From: an uncultured Collinsella sp.
GTDB lineage: Bacteria; Actinomycetota; Coriobacteriia; Coriobacteriales; Coriobacteriaceae
DNA: 34,362 bases
Direction: 5' to 3'
NCBI GenBank assembly: GCA_902494715.1
Contig: CABUUJ010000018.1
Location: forward strand, 1 to 34,362
Shown here: positions 7,963-15,797 of the stretch, in pieces
Numbering within the stretch: position 1 is the stretch's first letter
Layout of the letters: each line of letters begins with the position of its first letter
The notes under the pieces: model-generated
Databases searched by the model: none
The model's input: only the letters and a program-made list of their open reading frames with translations
What the model was told of the DNA's origin: nothing
Position numbers and translations under genes: made by a program

Positions 7963-8229
7963 ATGCCAGAGGGTTCTGTCCGTAACTTTGATGAGATCTC
8001 GGACCGTCTGGATCAGATCATCGCTACCGTTCGCTCCAAGGATACCTCCTTGGAGCGTTCGCTCGATCTGTTTGACGAAGCGATTGAGCTGGGCTCCCGC
8101 GCGGTCGATATGGTCGACAAGTTTGAGTTGACGCCGCGTGAGGCCGACAAGCTCGAGCAGGAATACGATGAGGATGCGGCAAACGAATCCCAGGATAGCT
8201 CGGCCGCATCTCCGGATACGAATGGTTGA
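7963..8229 (+). CDS. xseB: Exodeoxyribonuclease VII small subunit
   Basis: An 88-residue protein with the typical XseB helical hairpin: FDEISDRLDQIIATVRSKDTSLERSLDLFDEAIELG, ending in an acidic Ser-rich tail. XseB binds in several copies to XseA to form the single-strand exonuclease VII. The large-subunit gene xseA is not in this window, which is unusual because the two are often adjacent. The start ATG 7963 is two bases after the nusB stop. Its stop TGA overlaps the tlyA start in a TGATG arrangement. Confidence 0.9.
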   Translation: MPEGSVRNFDEISDRLDQIIATVRSKDTSLERSLDLFDEAIELGSRAVDMVDKFELTPREADKLEQEYDEDAANESQDSSAASPDTNG

Positions 8230-9041
8230 TGGCATTCATGAAACGCGTGCGTCTTGATGACGAACTGATTTCACAGGGCATCTGCGCCGATCGCGCGGAT
8301 GCCCTTCGCACTCTTATGGCCGGCTTGGTCTCGAGTGGCGGTGAGCGCTTGACTTCGCCGGGCCTTAAGGTGACCCCGGGCCTGCCGCTGCACGTGAAGG
8401 GGCGCATTCCCTATGTTGGCCGCGGCGGTCTTAAGCTCGAAGGCGCACTTGATGCGTTTGACATCAATCCGACGGGCCTTGCCTGCCTGGATGTGGGCTG
8501 CTCTACCGGCGGCTTTACCGATTGCCTGCTCAAGCGCGGAGCTGCGACCGTTGTCTCGGTGGACGTGGGTCACGCCCAGTTCGATTGGTCGTTGCGTCAG
8601 GACGATCGTGTAACGCTGCATGAGCGCACAAACGTGACACAGCTGCCTGAGCTTGGCTATGCCGGCGCCATCGACTTGGCTGTGTGTGATGTCTCGTTTA
8701 CCAGCATCGCGAACATTATCGATGCGGTGCTGGCGTGCCTGGCGCCTATGGGTGCATTCTGCACGCTCGTAAAGCCGCAGTTTGAGGCTCCGGCGGCGCT
8801 GGTGGGCGAGGGCGGCATTGTGACCGATCCCGCCGTGCGCCGCGATACACTCTTGGCGGCGGTTGAACTCTTTGCTGCCAAGGGCCTGTTCCCGGTCGAT
8901 GTGTGCGTGTCACCCATTCATGGTGCCAAGGGCAACGTTGAGTTTTTCCTGTACGGCACGAGGTTTGTCCCCGGCGACCGCTCGCAAGACGTGCTGCAAT
9001 CCCAGGTATCGGTTTTGAGCGAGAAAGCAACAACGCTATGA
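8229..9041 (+). CDS. tlyA: TlyA family rRNA (cytidine-2'-O)-methyltransferase / hemolysin-like
   Basis: A 270-residue protein with an N-terminal S4 RNA-binding domain (residues ~4-65) and an FtsJ-like SAM-dependent methyltransferase domain. The binding motif is CLDVGCSTGGFTDCLL, and the later AIDLAVCDVSFTSI and LVKPQFEA segments are family-typical. TlyA methylates 16S and 23S rRNA ribose in mycobacteria; the name hemolysin is historical. The start is uncertain: ATG 8229 overlaps the xseB stop (TGATG), while ATG 8238 is also possible; TTG 8226 seems less likely. The gene overlaps the nadK start by four bases. Confidence 0.92.
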   Translation: MAFMKRVRLDDELISQGICADRADALRTLMAGLVSSGGERLTSPGLKVTPGLPLHVKGRIPYVGRGGLKLEGALDAFDINPTGLACLDVGCSTGGFTDCLLKRGAATVVSVDVGHAQFDWSLRQDDRVTLHERTNVTQLPELGYAGAIDLAVCDVSFTSIANIIDAVLACLAPMGAFCTLVKPQFEAPAALVGEGGIVTDPAVRRDTLLAAVELFAAKGLFPVDVCVSPIHGAKGNVEFFLYGTRFVPGDRSQDVLQSQVSVLSEKATTL

Positions 9042-9898
9042 AGGTCTTTCTGGTTCCCAATTACTACAAGCAAGAGGCGGTCGAGAGCGGCCTGATGCTC
9101 GAGCTTTGGCTGACGCGCCAGGGCTATGAGGTCGCATGGGCTGCCGACCAGCGATCCAAGATTCAGAGCACGCCTGATATTGACGGCTCCGATCTGGTCA
9201 TTACGCTCGGCGGCGACGGTACGTTGCTGCGCGCTGCCCGCATCCTCAACCATCGCGAGATTCCTATCCTCGGTCTTTCCTATGGTCACCTGGGCTTTTT
9301 GACGGCTGCGAGTCCCGAGGAGCGCGACATTCTGCAGGTCGTGAGCGACGCCCTGTCCGGCGAGCTGCATGTGAGCCGTCGCGCTACCATCGCCGCGGAT
9401 ATCGTGTCCGTGCGCGAAGACGGTACGAAGGATGTCGTGCGCACCTTCGCCCTCAACGACATGGCGCTTACGCGCGGCCCTCTGTCCGATATGGTCGAGT
9501 TTGACATCACGGTGTCCGGCCACCATATCGACCGCCTACGCGGTGACGGTGTCGTCGTTTCGACGGCGACTGGTTCTACGGGTTACGCGCTCAGTGCCGG
9601 TGGCCCCATCGTGAGCCCCGACTATACGGGCATGGTCTGCGTACCCATTGCGCCGCACACCATTCAGGCCCGTGCCTTCTTGACTTCGCCGAGTGATGTC
9701 GTCGAAATCTTTATGTCCGATGATCGCCCGAGCGTGCCGGCGATCGCCATCGATGGACAGTTTATTACCTGCGATGGCACGGTCGAGAGCGTGGCTGTGC
9801 GTCGCGGTCCCGGTGATGTGTTGCTGCTGGATTACGGCCCCGAGAGCTTCTATAACTCGGTGAGCCGCGTGTTCTACGGAGTCCGTCATGATCGATGA
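9038..9898 (+). CDS. nadK: NAD kinase
   Basis: A 286-residue ATP-NAD kinase that makes NADP. The invariant GGDGT (from residue 58) lies in LVITLGGDGTLLRAARI. The second motif is in FALNDMALTRGP, and the nucleotide-binding GDGVVVSTATGSTGYALSAGGPI follows. The length is normal. The start ATG 9038 overlaps the tlyA stop as ATGA, and the end overlaps recN by 11 bases. The tlyA-nadK-recN order is common in Gram-positive bacteria and Actinomycetota. It appears intact and housekeeping. Confidence 0.96.
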   Translation: MKVFLVPNYYKQEAVESGLMLELWLTRQGYEVAWAADQRSKIQSTPDIDGSDLVITLGGDGTLLRAARILNHREIPILGLSYGHLGFLTAASPEERDILQVVSDALSGELHVSRRATIAADIVSVREDGTKDVVRTFALNDMALTRGPLSDMVEFDITVSGHHIDRLRGDGVVVSTATGSTGYALSAGGPIVSPDYTGMVCVPIAPHTIQARAFLTSPSDVVEIFMSDDRPSVPAIAIDGQFITCDGTVESVAVRRGPGDVLLLDYGPESFYNSVSRVFYGVRHDR

Positions 9899-11516
9899 GC
9901 TGCAGGTTTCTAACATTGCACTCATTCGCGAGGCGACGCTGGTGCCGAGTGCCGGCCTGACTGTCCTGACTGGCGAGACCGGTGCCGGCAAGACCGCGCT
10001 GCTCTCGGCCCTCAAGCTTATTTTGGGCGAGCGTGCGGATTCGTCGACGGTGCGCGAGGGCGAGGCGCTGGCGAGCGTCGAGGCGCGACTCTTCGACGGG
10101 CCGCACGACACGGAGGGCTTCACGGTCCAGCGCAGCCTTTCTGCCGAGGGGCGCAGCCGCGTGAAGATTGACGGTCGCATCGCCAGTGTGCGCGAGCTTT
10201 CGGAGCGCGTTGGCGTGATGATGGATCTGTGCGGCCAACACGAGCATCAGCGCTTGCTCGACCCGGCGCATCACGTTGCGATGGTCGATGCATGGGCAGG
10301 GCGCCCGGCACTCGAGGCGCTGGATGCGTACCGCGCCTGCTTTAAGGCATCGCGTGCTGCCGCCAAGGAGGTTCGACGTGTCGAAGAGGCCTCGCGTGCG
10401 CAGGGGAGCCGCGTCGAGGAGGCGCGCTTTGCCCTCGAGCGCATCGGCGAGGTCGACCCCAAGCCGGGCGAGTATGAGGAACTCGAGGAACTGCTGCCGC
10501 GCTCCGAACATGCCGAGGTACTGGTTGCCACGGCTAACGATGCCCATGCATCGCTTGCCTCCGAAGGGGGAGCGCTCGATGTCGTGAACAGCGCCGTGGC
10601 AGAGCTTTCCCGTATGGCTACCGTCGATCGCAAACTGGGCGACATTGCCGATGCGCTTTCGGATGCCTGCATCTCCCTTGAGGATTGCGCGAACGAGCTT
10701 CGTGCCTATCGTGATGGCGTCGCCTTCGACCCGCGCGAGCTCGCTCGCATGCGTGAGCGGTATTCCGACCTCAAGGGCCTGTTGCGTCAGTGGGGTCCCA
10801 CCATGGACGATGTTTTTGCTATGCGCGATCGCTCGCAAGAGCTGCTGTCCCTGGTCGATGATGGCGATGAGCAGATCAAAAAGGCGCGTGAGGCACTCGG
10901 GAGCGCTGAGCGCGAGTTGTTTACCGCTGCCAAGGCACTTAAGCGCGCTCGAAATACGGCGGCCCCGCGCTTCTGCCACGAGGTTGGCCGCCAGATGGCG
11001 CGTTTGGAGATGGGTAGTGCCGAGCTCGTCTGGGAGTCGCGCGATCTTCCCCGTGCTGAGTGGACGCCCGTTGGTCCTTCGAGCTACGAGCTGCTATACC
11101 GCAGCGGTGCCGGTTTGACTCCACGTCCCCTGCGCCGCATTGCATCGGGCGGCGAGCTCAGCCGCGTCATGCTGGCAAGTAAGGTTGTCCTCGGTAACGC
11201 GGACGGTGTCGATACGCTGGTGTTTGACGAGGTCGATGCTGGTGTCGGTGGCTCCACGGCGCGTGCACTCGCGGGCGTGCTGTCAGATCTCGCCTCTACG
11301 CATCAGGTGATTGTCGTAACCCACTTGGCGCAGGTCGCCGTCATGGCCGATAAGCATTATGTTGTCAGCAAGGAACCAGGCGATGTTCCCCAGACGCATT
11401 TGGACGAGGTAACCGGCGAAGCGCGTACCGCCGAGATCGCCCGCATGTTGAGCGGCGATCAGTCCGAGGCAAGCCTGGCGCACGCCAGGCAGATGCTTGC
11501 GGAGGCGCGTGCCTAG
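9888..11516 (+). CDS. recN: DNA repair protein RecN
   Basis: A 542-residue SMC-like ATPase for double-strand break repair. Walker A is GETGAGKT (residues 29-36) right after the N-terminal strand. A long coiled-coil middle (about residues 140-370) follows, with many Glu/Arg/Ala heptads. The C-terminal half has the ABC signature RRIASGGELSRVMLASK and Walker B TLVFDEVDAGVGGSTA, then VVTHLAQVAVMAD. The length is a little short of the usual ~550-560, within family range. The start ATG 9888 overlaps nadK, with GGAG just upstream. It ends the housekeeping block and is followed by the hairpin-rich region with a bidirectional terminator. Confidence 0.95.
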   Translation: MIDELQVSNIALIREATLVPSAGLTVLTGETGAGKTALLSALKLILGERADSSTVREGEALASVEARLFDGPHDTEGFTVQRSLSAEGRSRVKIDGRIASVRELSERVGVMMDLCGQHEHQRLLDPAHHVAMVDAWAGRPALEALDAYRACFKASRAAAKEVRRVEEASRAQGSRVEEARFALERIGEVDPKPGEYEELEELLPRSEHAEVLVATANDAHASLASEGGALDVVNSAVAELSRMATVDRKLGDIADALSDACISLEDCANELRAYRDGVAFDPRELARMRERYSDLKGLLRQWGPTMDDVFAMRDRSQELLSLVDDGDEQIKKAREALGSAERELFTAAKALKRARNTAAPRFCHEVGRQMARLEMGSAELVWESRDLPRAEWTPVGPSSYELLYRSGAGLTPRPLRRIASGGELSRVMLASKVVLGNADGVDTLVFDEVDAGVGGSTARALAGVLSDLASTHQVIVVTHLAQVAVMADKHYVVSKEPGDVPQTHLDEVTGEARTAEIARMLSGDQSEASLAHARQMLAEARA

Positions 11517-11547
11517 GTCGAGTCGCCACACGCATGTCCAACCCGGC

Positions 11548-11709
11548 CGCCACGAAACGGGTCCATCTACTACGTTTGGTAGGGCATCGGCAACCACGCC
11601 GAGAATTGCAAAAAGAAAACCGCAGGTAGAACGCCTGCGGTTTTCTCTATTTTGGGTGTATGGTTGGCGGTTGCGGTTAAAACGTAGTAGATGGGCGGGT
11701 TTCGTGGCG
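11548..11709. repeat. Long inverted repeat with nested bidirectional terminator
   Basis: Bases 11548-11577 and 11680-11709 are 30-base inverted copies with 27 of 30 positions matching; both contain CATCTACTACGTTT or its complement, and the outer ends are CGCCACGAAAC. The outer arms enclose 102 bases with a separate terminator hairpin at the centre and weaker partial complementarity around GGCAACCACGCC and TTGGCGGTTG. The whole fills the gap between convergent recN and the rpiR-type gene. I do not recognise a named element. It resembles a small non-autonomous palindromic element or a REP-like unit. Confidence 0.8.
11611..11650. terminator. Bidirectional Rho-independent terminator
   Basis: A perfect 12-bp stem (11615-11626, GAAAACCGCAGG, with 11634-11645) has a 7-base loop. 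T-rich bases follow on the + strand and A-rich bases precede it, giving a U tract on the - strand as well. It serves both the recN transcript and the convergent rpiR-type gene. Confidence 0.9.
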
Positions 11710-11737
11710 AGGGGCGTCTATCGGCTCCCCAATTTAC

Positions 11738-12595
11738 CTACTCAACGACCTTATCCGGCTGGATGAGCTCCTCGTAGTAGCTGATATGCTCGCGAGCGTC
11801 TTCAATCTCGGGCAGCAGGAAGTTGTAGATGACTTCGATGATCATCGTGGCGCTGATCTTGGAGAACGCGAAGTCACCCGTTGTCAGCAGCGCTTCGTGA
11901 TTGACGGTATTAAAGGTGTAGTCGGCGAGGCGCGCAAGTGGAGACTTGCTATCGCTGCTGATGACGACCACGGTTGCGCCGCAGTCGCGAGCCGCTTTTG
12001 CCATGCGATTCAGTCGGCGCGATTTGCCGGAGTTTGAGATTAGCACGATAACGTCACCCGGGCGCAACGTGAGCGCAAAGCCGATTGATGTCTCGCTAAT
12101 GGTGCTCGCCATGCAGCGCAGGCCCAGCTGCGAAAACTTAAACGTCGCATCGAGCGCAACCGCGTTCGTATTGCCCACAGCCGCAAACTCAATAACCCCT
12201 GCATGCTTAAGGGCATGCACAACAGCCGCCAGCGTATCGTGGTCGATCCCGTCGATAGTCGCATTAAGCTCGCTCACCTTGGCAGCCAGGATGTTCTTTA
12301 GACTCTGCTCCATATTGTCGAGCGAGACCTCGTCGGTCAGGCCCTCGTTGCGCTGGCTTTCCAAATCCCTCGCCAACGAAAACTGAAAGCTGCGGAAGCT
12401 GCCAAACCCAAGCTTGCGGCAGAAGCGCGAAACGGTCGCCTCGGACGTGGCAGCGGCGCGTGAGAGCTGAGCCGCCGTGAGGCGTGGAGCCTCGGACTGG
12501 TGCTCCAATATATAGTCGACAATGCGCTGCTCGGATTCGCTGTATCCCTGATGGGTGCTAATGAGGGAAAGTGCGCTCTTGCTACTATCGGTCAT
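11738..12595 (-). CDS. RpiR/MurR family transcriptional regulator (HTH plus SIS domain)
   Basis: A 285-residue regulator. Residues 1-77 form the RpiR-type helix-turn-helix (SESEQRIVDYILEHQ, then LSRAAATSEATVSRFCRKLGFGSFRSF). Residues ~110-260 form a SIS phosphosugar-binding domain (EFAAVGNTNAVALDATFKF, PGDVIVLISNSGKSRRLNRMAK). Proteins of this family usually sense a sugar phosphate and control sugar use. It is divergent from the fructose-type PTS permease, with the palindrome TGAAAGAACCTTTCA between them, so it probably controls that gene. The start at 12595 is chosen for its CCAGGAG ribosome site; an in-frame upstream Met at 12643 has no such site. A TATACT hexamer lies upstream on its strand (plus-strand AGTATA at about 12645). 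Confidence 0.92.
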   Translation of the reverse strand: MTDSSKSALSLISTHQGYSESEQRIVDYILEHQSEAPRLTAAQLSRAAATSEATVSRFCRKLGFGSFRSFQFSLARDLESQRNEGLTDEVSLDNMEQSLKNILAAKVSELNATIDGIDHDTLAAVVHALKHAGVIEFAAVGNTNAVALDATFKFSQLGLRCMASTISETSIGFALTLRPGDVIVLISNSGKSRRLNRMAKAARDCGATVVVISSDSKSPLARLADYTFNTVNHEALLTTGDFAFSKISATMIIEVIYNFLLPEIEDAREHISYYEELIQPDKVVE

Positions 12596-12696
12596 GGATG
12601 GCTCCTGGTTGGCATGAAAATCTAATTTGATTCGCAATGCCATAGTATACGGGCATTTTTAATTACAAGATACACCTTGCCGTTTCAAGTGTTGAT

Positions 12697-12740
12697 GGTA
12701 AACTTTCACTTACCGTTTACGGTTATGAAAGAACCTTTCA
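12697..12740. promoter_or_regulatory. Candidate operator palindromes between regulator and PTS gene
   Basis: Bases 12726-12740 form TGAAAG-AAC-CTTTCA, a perfect 6-bp inverted repeat with a 3-base spacer, similar in style to TGAAA..TTTCA-type sites of RpiR-family regulators. Just upstream, GGTAA (12697-12701) and TTACC (12710-12714) pair, and GTAAAC and GTTTAC (12698-12703 and 12715-12720) pair as well. Further CTTTCA half-sites occur at about 12703-12708 and 12790-12795. Their place in the divergent intergenic region makes them likely operators; which protein binds is inferred. Confidence 0.5.
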
Positions 12741-12867
12741 CCAGAGAATTGCACCTTGTCTCTTCTCACGCGGACGGTAGGTTGGTATCTTTCAGTTGTG
12801 GAAAAACGCGCATCGAAGCGCGTGTAGGGGAGCGCCCGCGGGCGCTGTACTCAAGAAGGAGGGACAC

Positions 12868-14871
12868 ATGGCTAAGTTTGACATCATCGCCGCGACCGGT
12901 TGCCCGACCGGCATTGCGCACACCTTCATGGCGAAGGAGGCGCTGGAGAAGGCAGCTGCCGAGCGCGGTCTGACCATTAAGGTCGAGACTCATGGCCAGG
13001 TCGGTGTCGAGAACGAGCTCACCAAGAGTGAGATCGCTGGTGCCAAGGCCGTCGTCGTCGCAGCAGACAAGGATGTCCAGGCTGAGCGTTTCGCCGGTAA
13101 GCCCATGGTTTCCGTTGGTGTTTCCAAGGCCCTGTCCGTTGAGGCCGCCGGTAAGTTGATTGACCGCGCGCTCGCCGCCAAGGGCGACAGCACGGTTGCA
13201 GCCGCTGCCGATGTCGAGGACGCGGTTGAGGAGAAGGAGTCCATCGGCCACGTTATCTACAAGCACCTCATGAACGGCGTCAGCCATATGCTGGTCTTCG
13301 TCGTTGCCGGTGGTGTCCTGACCGCCGTCTCGTTCCTGTGGGGCATTACGTCCTTCGATTCGACGGCGTCTGACTACAACAGCTTTGCTGCGATGCTCAA
13401 GATCATCGGCGGCATCGCCATGAACCTCATGGTTCCGGTGCTTTCCGCCTATATCGCCGAGTCCATCGGCAAGCGCCCGGCGCTCGTCCCCGGCTTTGTT
13501 GCCGGTATGATCGCCATCCAGGGCCTGCCTGTTAACGCCGAGACCGGCATGATCGACGCCGGTGGCGCCGGCGTGGGCTTCGGCTTCCTGGGCGGCATCG
13601 TCGGTGGCTTCCTCGCCGGCTATGTCATCCTGCTGCTCGAGAAGGTCTTTGCCGGTCTGCCCAAGAACCTGGACGGCCTTAAAGCTATCTTCCTGTACCC
13701 GCTGTTCTCGACGGCTATCGTCGGTCTGGTCATGCTCGGCATTTCTGGCCCCATGGCTGCCATCAACACCGCCATGATGGACTTCCTCAAGGGCCTGTCC
13801 GCCTCTGGCGCCGTTGTCCTGGGTCTTGCCATTGGCTGCATGTGCGCCTTTGACATGGGCGGCCCGGTCAACAAGGCTGCTTACGTCACCGGTACCGCTA
13901 TGCTCACCGAGGCTTTGGCCGCCGGTGTTGGCACCGATACCTACAACTTCGGCACCAACTTCATGGCTGCCGTCTCCGCCGCCTGCATCGTTCCGCCGCT
14001 GATCACCACCTTTGCCGTCGTTGTCGGCAAGAAGTACTTCAGCCAGGAGGATCACGACGCCGGTGTCGTCAACCTCATCCTTGGTTGCACCCACATCACC
14101 GAGGGCGCCATTCCGTTCATGACCAAGAACATCTGGCCCGTCATGCCCATCATGATGCTCGGTTCCTCTATCGCTTCGATCCTGACCATTATGTTCAACG
14201 TTCACGATCCGGCGCCTCACGGTGGCTTCCTGGTCCTGCCCGTTGTCGAGAACGGTCCGCTTTGGGTCCTCGCGATCCTCATCGGCGCTGTGGTCGGTGG
14301 CATCCTGTTCGTGGCCTTCAAGAAGTACGACTTCGAGAAGAACCAGAAGGCCGCTCCTGCAGCCAAGCCGGTTGAGGCCCCCAAGGCCGCTGCCGTCGAG
14401 GCCCCCATGGCCGAGGCTGCCGACTTCGTGAAGGTCGAGAATGTCTTTGTCGCCGAGGACTTCGCTTCTCGTGACGAGGCTCTGAGCTTCGTTTCCAACC
14501 AGGCTGTTAAGGCCGGTATCGCCAGCGATGCCGACGCCGTGATGAACGCCTTCCTTGCCCGCGAGGCCGAGGGCACCACGGGCATGATGGAGGGCTTCGC
14601 TATTCCGCATGCCAAGTCCGACGCCATTACCGAAGCTGCCGTCATCGTCGTCAAGGACGAGTCCGGCGTGACCGGTTGGGACACCATGGACGGCGCTCCC
14701 GTCAACGTGGCTATCGCCCTGCTCATCCCCGGTGCCCAGGCCGGCACTACGCACCTCAAGATCCTGTCTAAGGTCGCCGAGGCGCTCATGGACGAGGACT
14801 TCCGTGCCACCGTCAAGGGTTCTACCGACGCTGCCGAGATCGCCAAGACGATCAACGCCCGTCTGGTCTAA
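12868..14871 (+). CDS. Fructose-type PTS permease, IIB-IIC-IIA fusion
   Basis: A 667-residue membrane permease that imports and phosphorylates a sugar, probably fructose, with phosphate relayed from HPr. Domains in order: IIB (residues 1-~100) with the phosphorylated Cys12 in ATGCPTGIAHTF; IIC (~125-490), many membrane segments with PALVPGFVAGMIA, GFLGGIVGGFLAGY and CTHITEGAIPF; an Ala/Pro linker; and IIA (~520-667) with the phosphorylated His581 in GFAIPHAKSDAI. The IIB-IIC-IIA order differs from E. coli FruA but is common in Gram-positive bacteria. The start ATG 12868 follows a strong AGAAGGAGGG site; a longer frame from 12796 is rejected. It is followed by a terminator, so it is transcribed separately from ptsH. 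Confidence 0.94.
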   Translation: MAKFDIIAATGCPTGIAHTFMAKEALEKAAAERGLTIKVETHGQVGVENELTKSEIAGAKAVVVAADKDVQAERFAGKPMVSVGVSKALSVEAAGKLIDRALAAKGDSTVAAAADVEDAVEEKESIGHVIYKHLMNGVSHMLVFVVAGGVLTAVSFLWGITSFDSTASDYNSFAAMLKIIGGIAMNLMVPVLSAYIAESIGKRPALVPGFVAGMIAIQGLPVNAETGMIDAGGAGVGFGFLGGIVGGFLAGYVILLLEKVFAGLPKNLDGLKAIFLYPLFSTAIVGLVMLGISGPMAAINTAMMDFLKGLSASGAVVLGLAIGCMCAFDMGGPVNKAAYVTGTAMLTEALAAGVGTDTYNFGTNFMAAVSAACIVPPLITTFAVVVGKKYFSQEDHDAGVVNLILGCTHITEGAIPFMTKNIWPVMPIMMLGSSIASILTIMFNVHDPAPHGGFLVLPVVENGPLWVLAILIGAVVGGILFVAFKKYDFEKNQKAAPAAKPVEAPKAAAVEAPMAEAADFVKVENVFVAEDFASRDEALSFVSNQAVKAGIASDADAVMNAFLAREAEGTTGMMEGFAIPHAKSDAITEAAVIVVKDESGVTGWDTMDGAPVNVAIALLIPGAQAGTTHLKILSKVAEALMDEDFRATVKGSTDAAEIAKTINARLV

Positions 14872-14905
14872 TTCCACGGTACGCGAATACCATCGCCCCC
14901 TGTAT

Positions 14906-14943
14906 AAAAGGCGGAGTCCCTCTCCAGGGCCTCCGCCTTTTTC
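14906..14943 (+). terminator. Rho-independent terminator after the PTS permease
   Basis: An 11-bp stem (AAAAGGCGGAG at 14906-14916 with 14931-14941) is extended internally by TCCCT/AGGG pairing, with a T tract continuing to 14942. The A run at its 5' side could also let it act on the opposite strand. Confidence 0.9.
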
Positions 14944-14951
14944 ATCCTCAA

Positions 14952-15024
14952 ATAAGTTGCGGTGAAATAGGGACTGTTTAAACGATTCAACCCATAATTC
15001 AGTCCCTATTTCACCGCAACTTAT
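14952..15024. repeat. Palindromic repeat, copy 1 (AAGTTGCGGTGAAATAG arms)
   Basis: Bases 14952-14976 and 15000-15024 are perfect 25-base inverted copies around a 23-base A+T-rich loop. The arm contains AAGTTGCGGTGAAATAG followed by GGACTG. The same arm recurs at 23705-23726/23752-23773 and as a single arm at 25436-25453. It sits directly after the PTS permease terminator. Confidence 0.9.
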
Positions 15025-15127
15025 AAAAGGGCATAGAGGGGGCTACCTATCGAGTCTTTGTCGCGAACAGTTCATCAGCCAGAATTCCTTTCAGCCGACA
15101 TTACTCTGGATCGACCGAGTTTCCGCA

Positions 15128-15269
15128 GCTTGCTCGCCCACAGAGGGCCGGGCGCGGCCTGTGAGATTTATCGCGAGTTCCGCACGAGCCGAAGAGCACT
15201 TAATGTGCTCTTCGTGCGAGCAGGACTGTAGAGCAGCAAACTTAACCCGCGCCCGCCCGGCGAGCAAGC
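15128..15269. repeat. Large compound palindrome with conserved hairpin, copy 1
   Basis: This fills much of the 535-base gap 14872-15406, which has no convincing gene. The outer arms GCTTGCTCGCC (15128-15138) and its complement (15259-15269), and inner arms GGGCGCGG (15150-15157) and CCGCGCCC (15247-15254), enclose a central hairpin with a 10-bp stem (15190-15199 with 15205-15214). The centre is bounded by TTCCGCACGAGCCGAA (ends 15193) and TTCGTGCGAGC (15211-15221), then AGGACTGT. The same bounding sequences recur at 26692-26746 with a different hairpin tip. It may be a mobile palindromic repeat or a structured RNA. Confidence 0.75.
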
Positions 15270-15406
15270 GGACGACAAACACATCTGTCCAACAATTCGC
15301 CCGAAACATAATGAAAAACCGTTTGATGTGAGTTAATATAAACAACGTCGTGAATCTGACTCCTGCCACATGCATGACAGGGGTTAAACACAAAAAGGAG
15401 TCAACT

Positions 15407-15670
15407 ATGGTTTCTGAGAAGGCTACCCTCGTTAATCCTCAGGGTCTGCACATGCGTCCGGCTGGTCTGTTCGCCTCCACCATGGGCAAGTACGCCTGTG
15501 ACGTGACGGTCGTCACCCCCGAGAAGGAGGTCAACGGCAAGTCCCCGATGGCCCTCATGGCTGCTGGTATCCCCTGCGGTACCGAGGTCGAGGTCAAGTG
15601 CGACGGCGCTGACGAGGCCGAGGCTCTGGCTGCTGCCATTGAGCTCATCAAGAGCGGTCTTGGCGAGTAG
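15407..15670 (+). CDS. ptsH: Phosphocarrier protein HPr
   Basis: An 87-residue cytoplasmic phosphocarrier of the PTS. It has the phosphorylated His15 in NPQGLHMRPAG and the regulatory Ser46 in EVNGKSPMAL, the site of HPr kinase in Gram-positive bacteria. Length is standard. The start ATG 15407 follows AAAAAGGAG; the longer frame from 15350 is rejected. It passes phosphate from Enzyme I (next gene) to the IIA domain of permeases such as the one at 12868-14871. A terminator-like hairpin between ptsH and ptsI suggests HPr is made in excess over Enzyme I. Confidence 0.96.
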   Translation: MVSEKATLVNPQGLHMRPAGLFASTMGKYACDVTVVTPEKEVNGKSPMALMAAGIPCGTEVEVKCDGADEAEALAAAIELIKSGLGE

Positions 15671-15712
15671 AACTCAAACGGGTCGCATGTTGAACAACTA
15701 AGTTCATATTTA

Positions 15713-15751
15713 GGGGCGCAGTGACCTGTTGTAAGGTAGCTGCGCTCTTTT
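15713..15751 (+). terminator. Terminator-like hairpin between ptsH and ptsI (possible attenuator)
   Basis: GGGGCGCAG (15713-15721) pairs with CTGCGCTC (15740-15747) and is followed by four T. The inner part adds GACC/GGT pairing. The U tract is short, so partial read-through into ptsI is likely. Confidence 0.65.
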
Positions 15752-15797
15752 GTCATGGATATGGCAAAACGCTTTATCACATGACACGGAGAGAGGA

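Noticed and set aside
12766..14877. 703-codon minus-strand frame opposite the PTS permease
   Set aside because: An antisense shadow caused by the biased codon third positions of the real gene; low-complexity product and no ribosome site.
15091..15393. 100-codon minus-strand frame in the gap before ptsH
   Set aside because: It runs through the large palindrome and the ptsH leader and has no ribosome site. I noted only that its SARAEL segment comes from the same repeat as in the ATPase.
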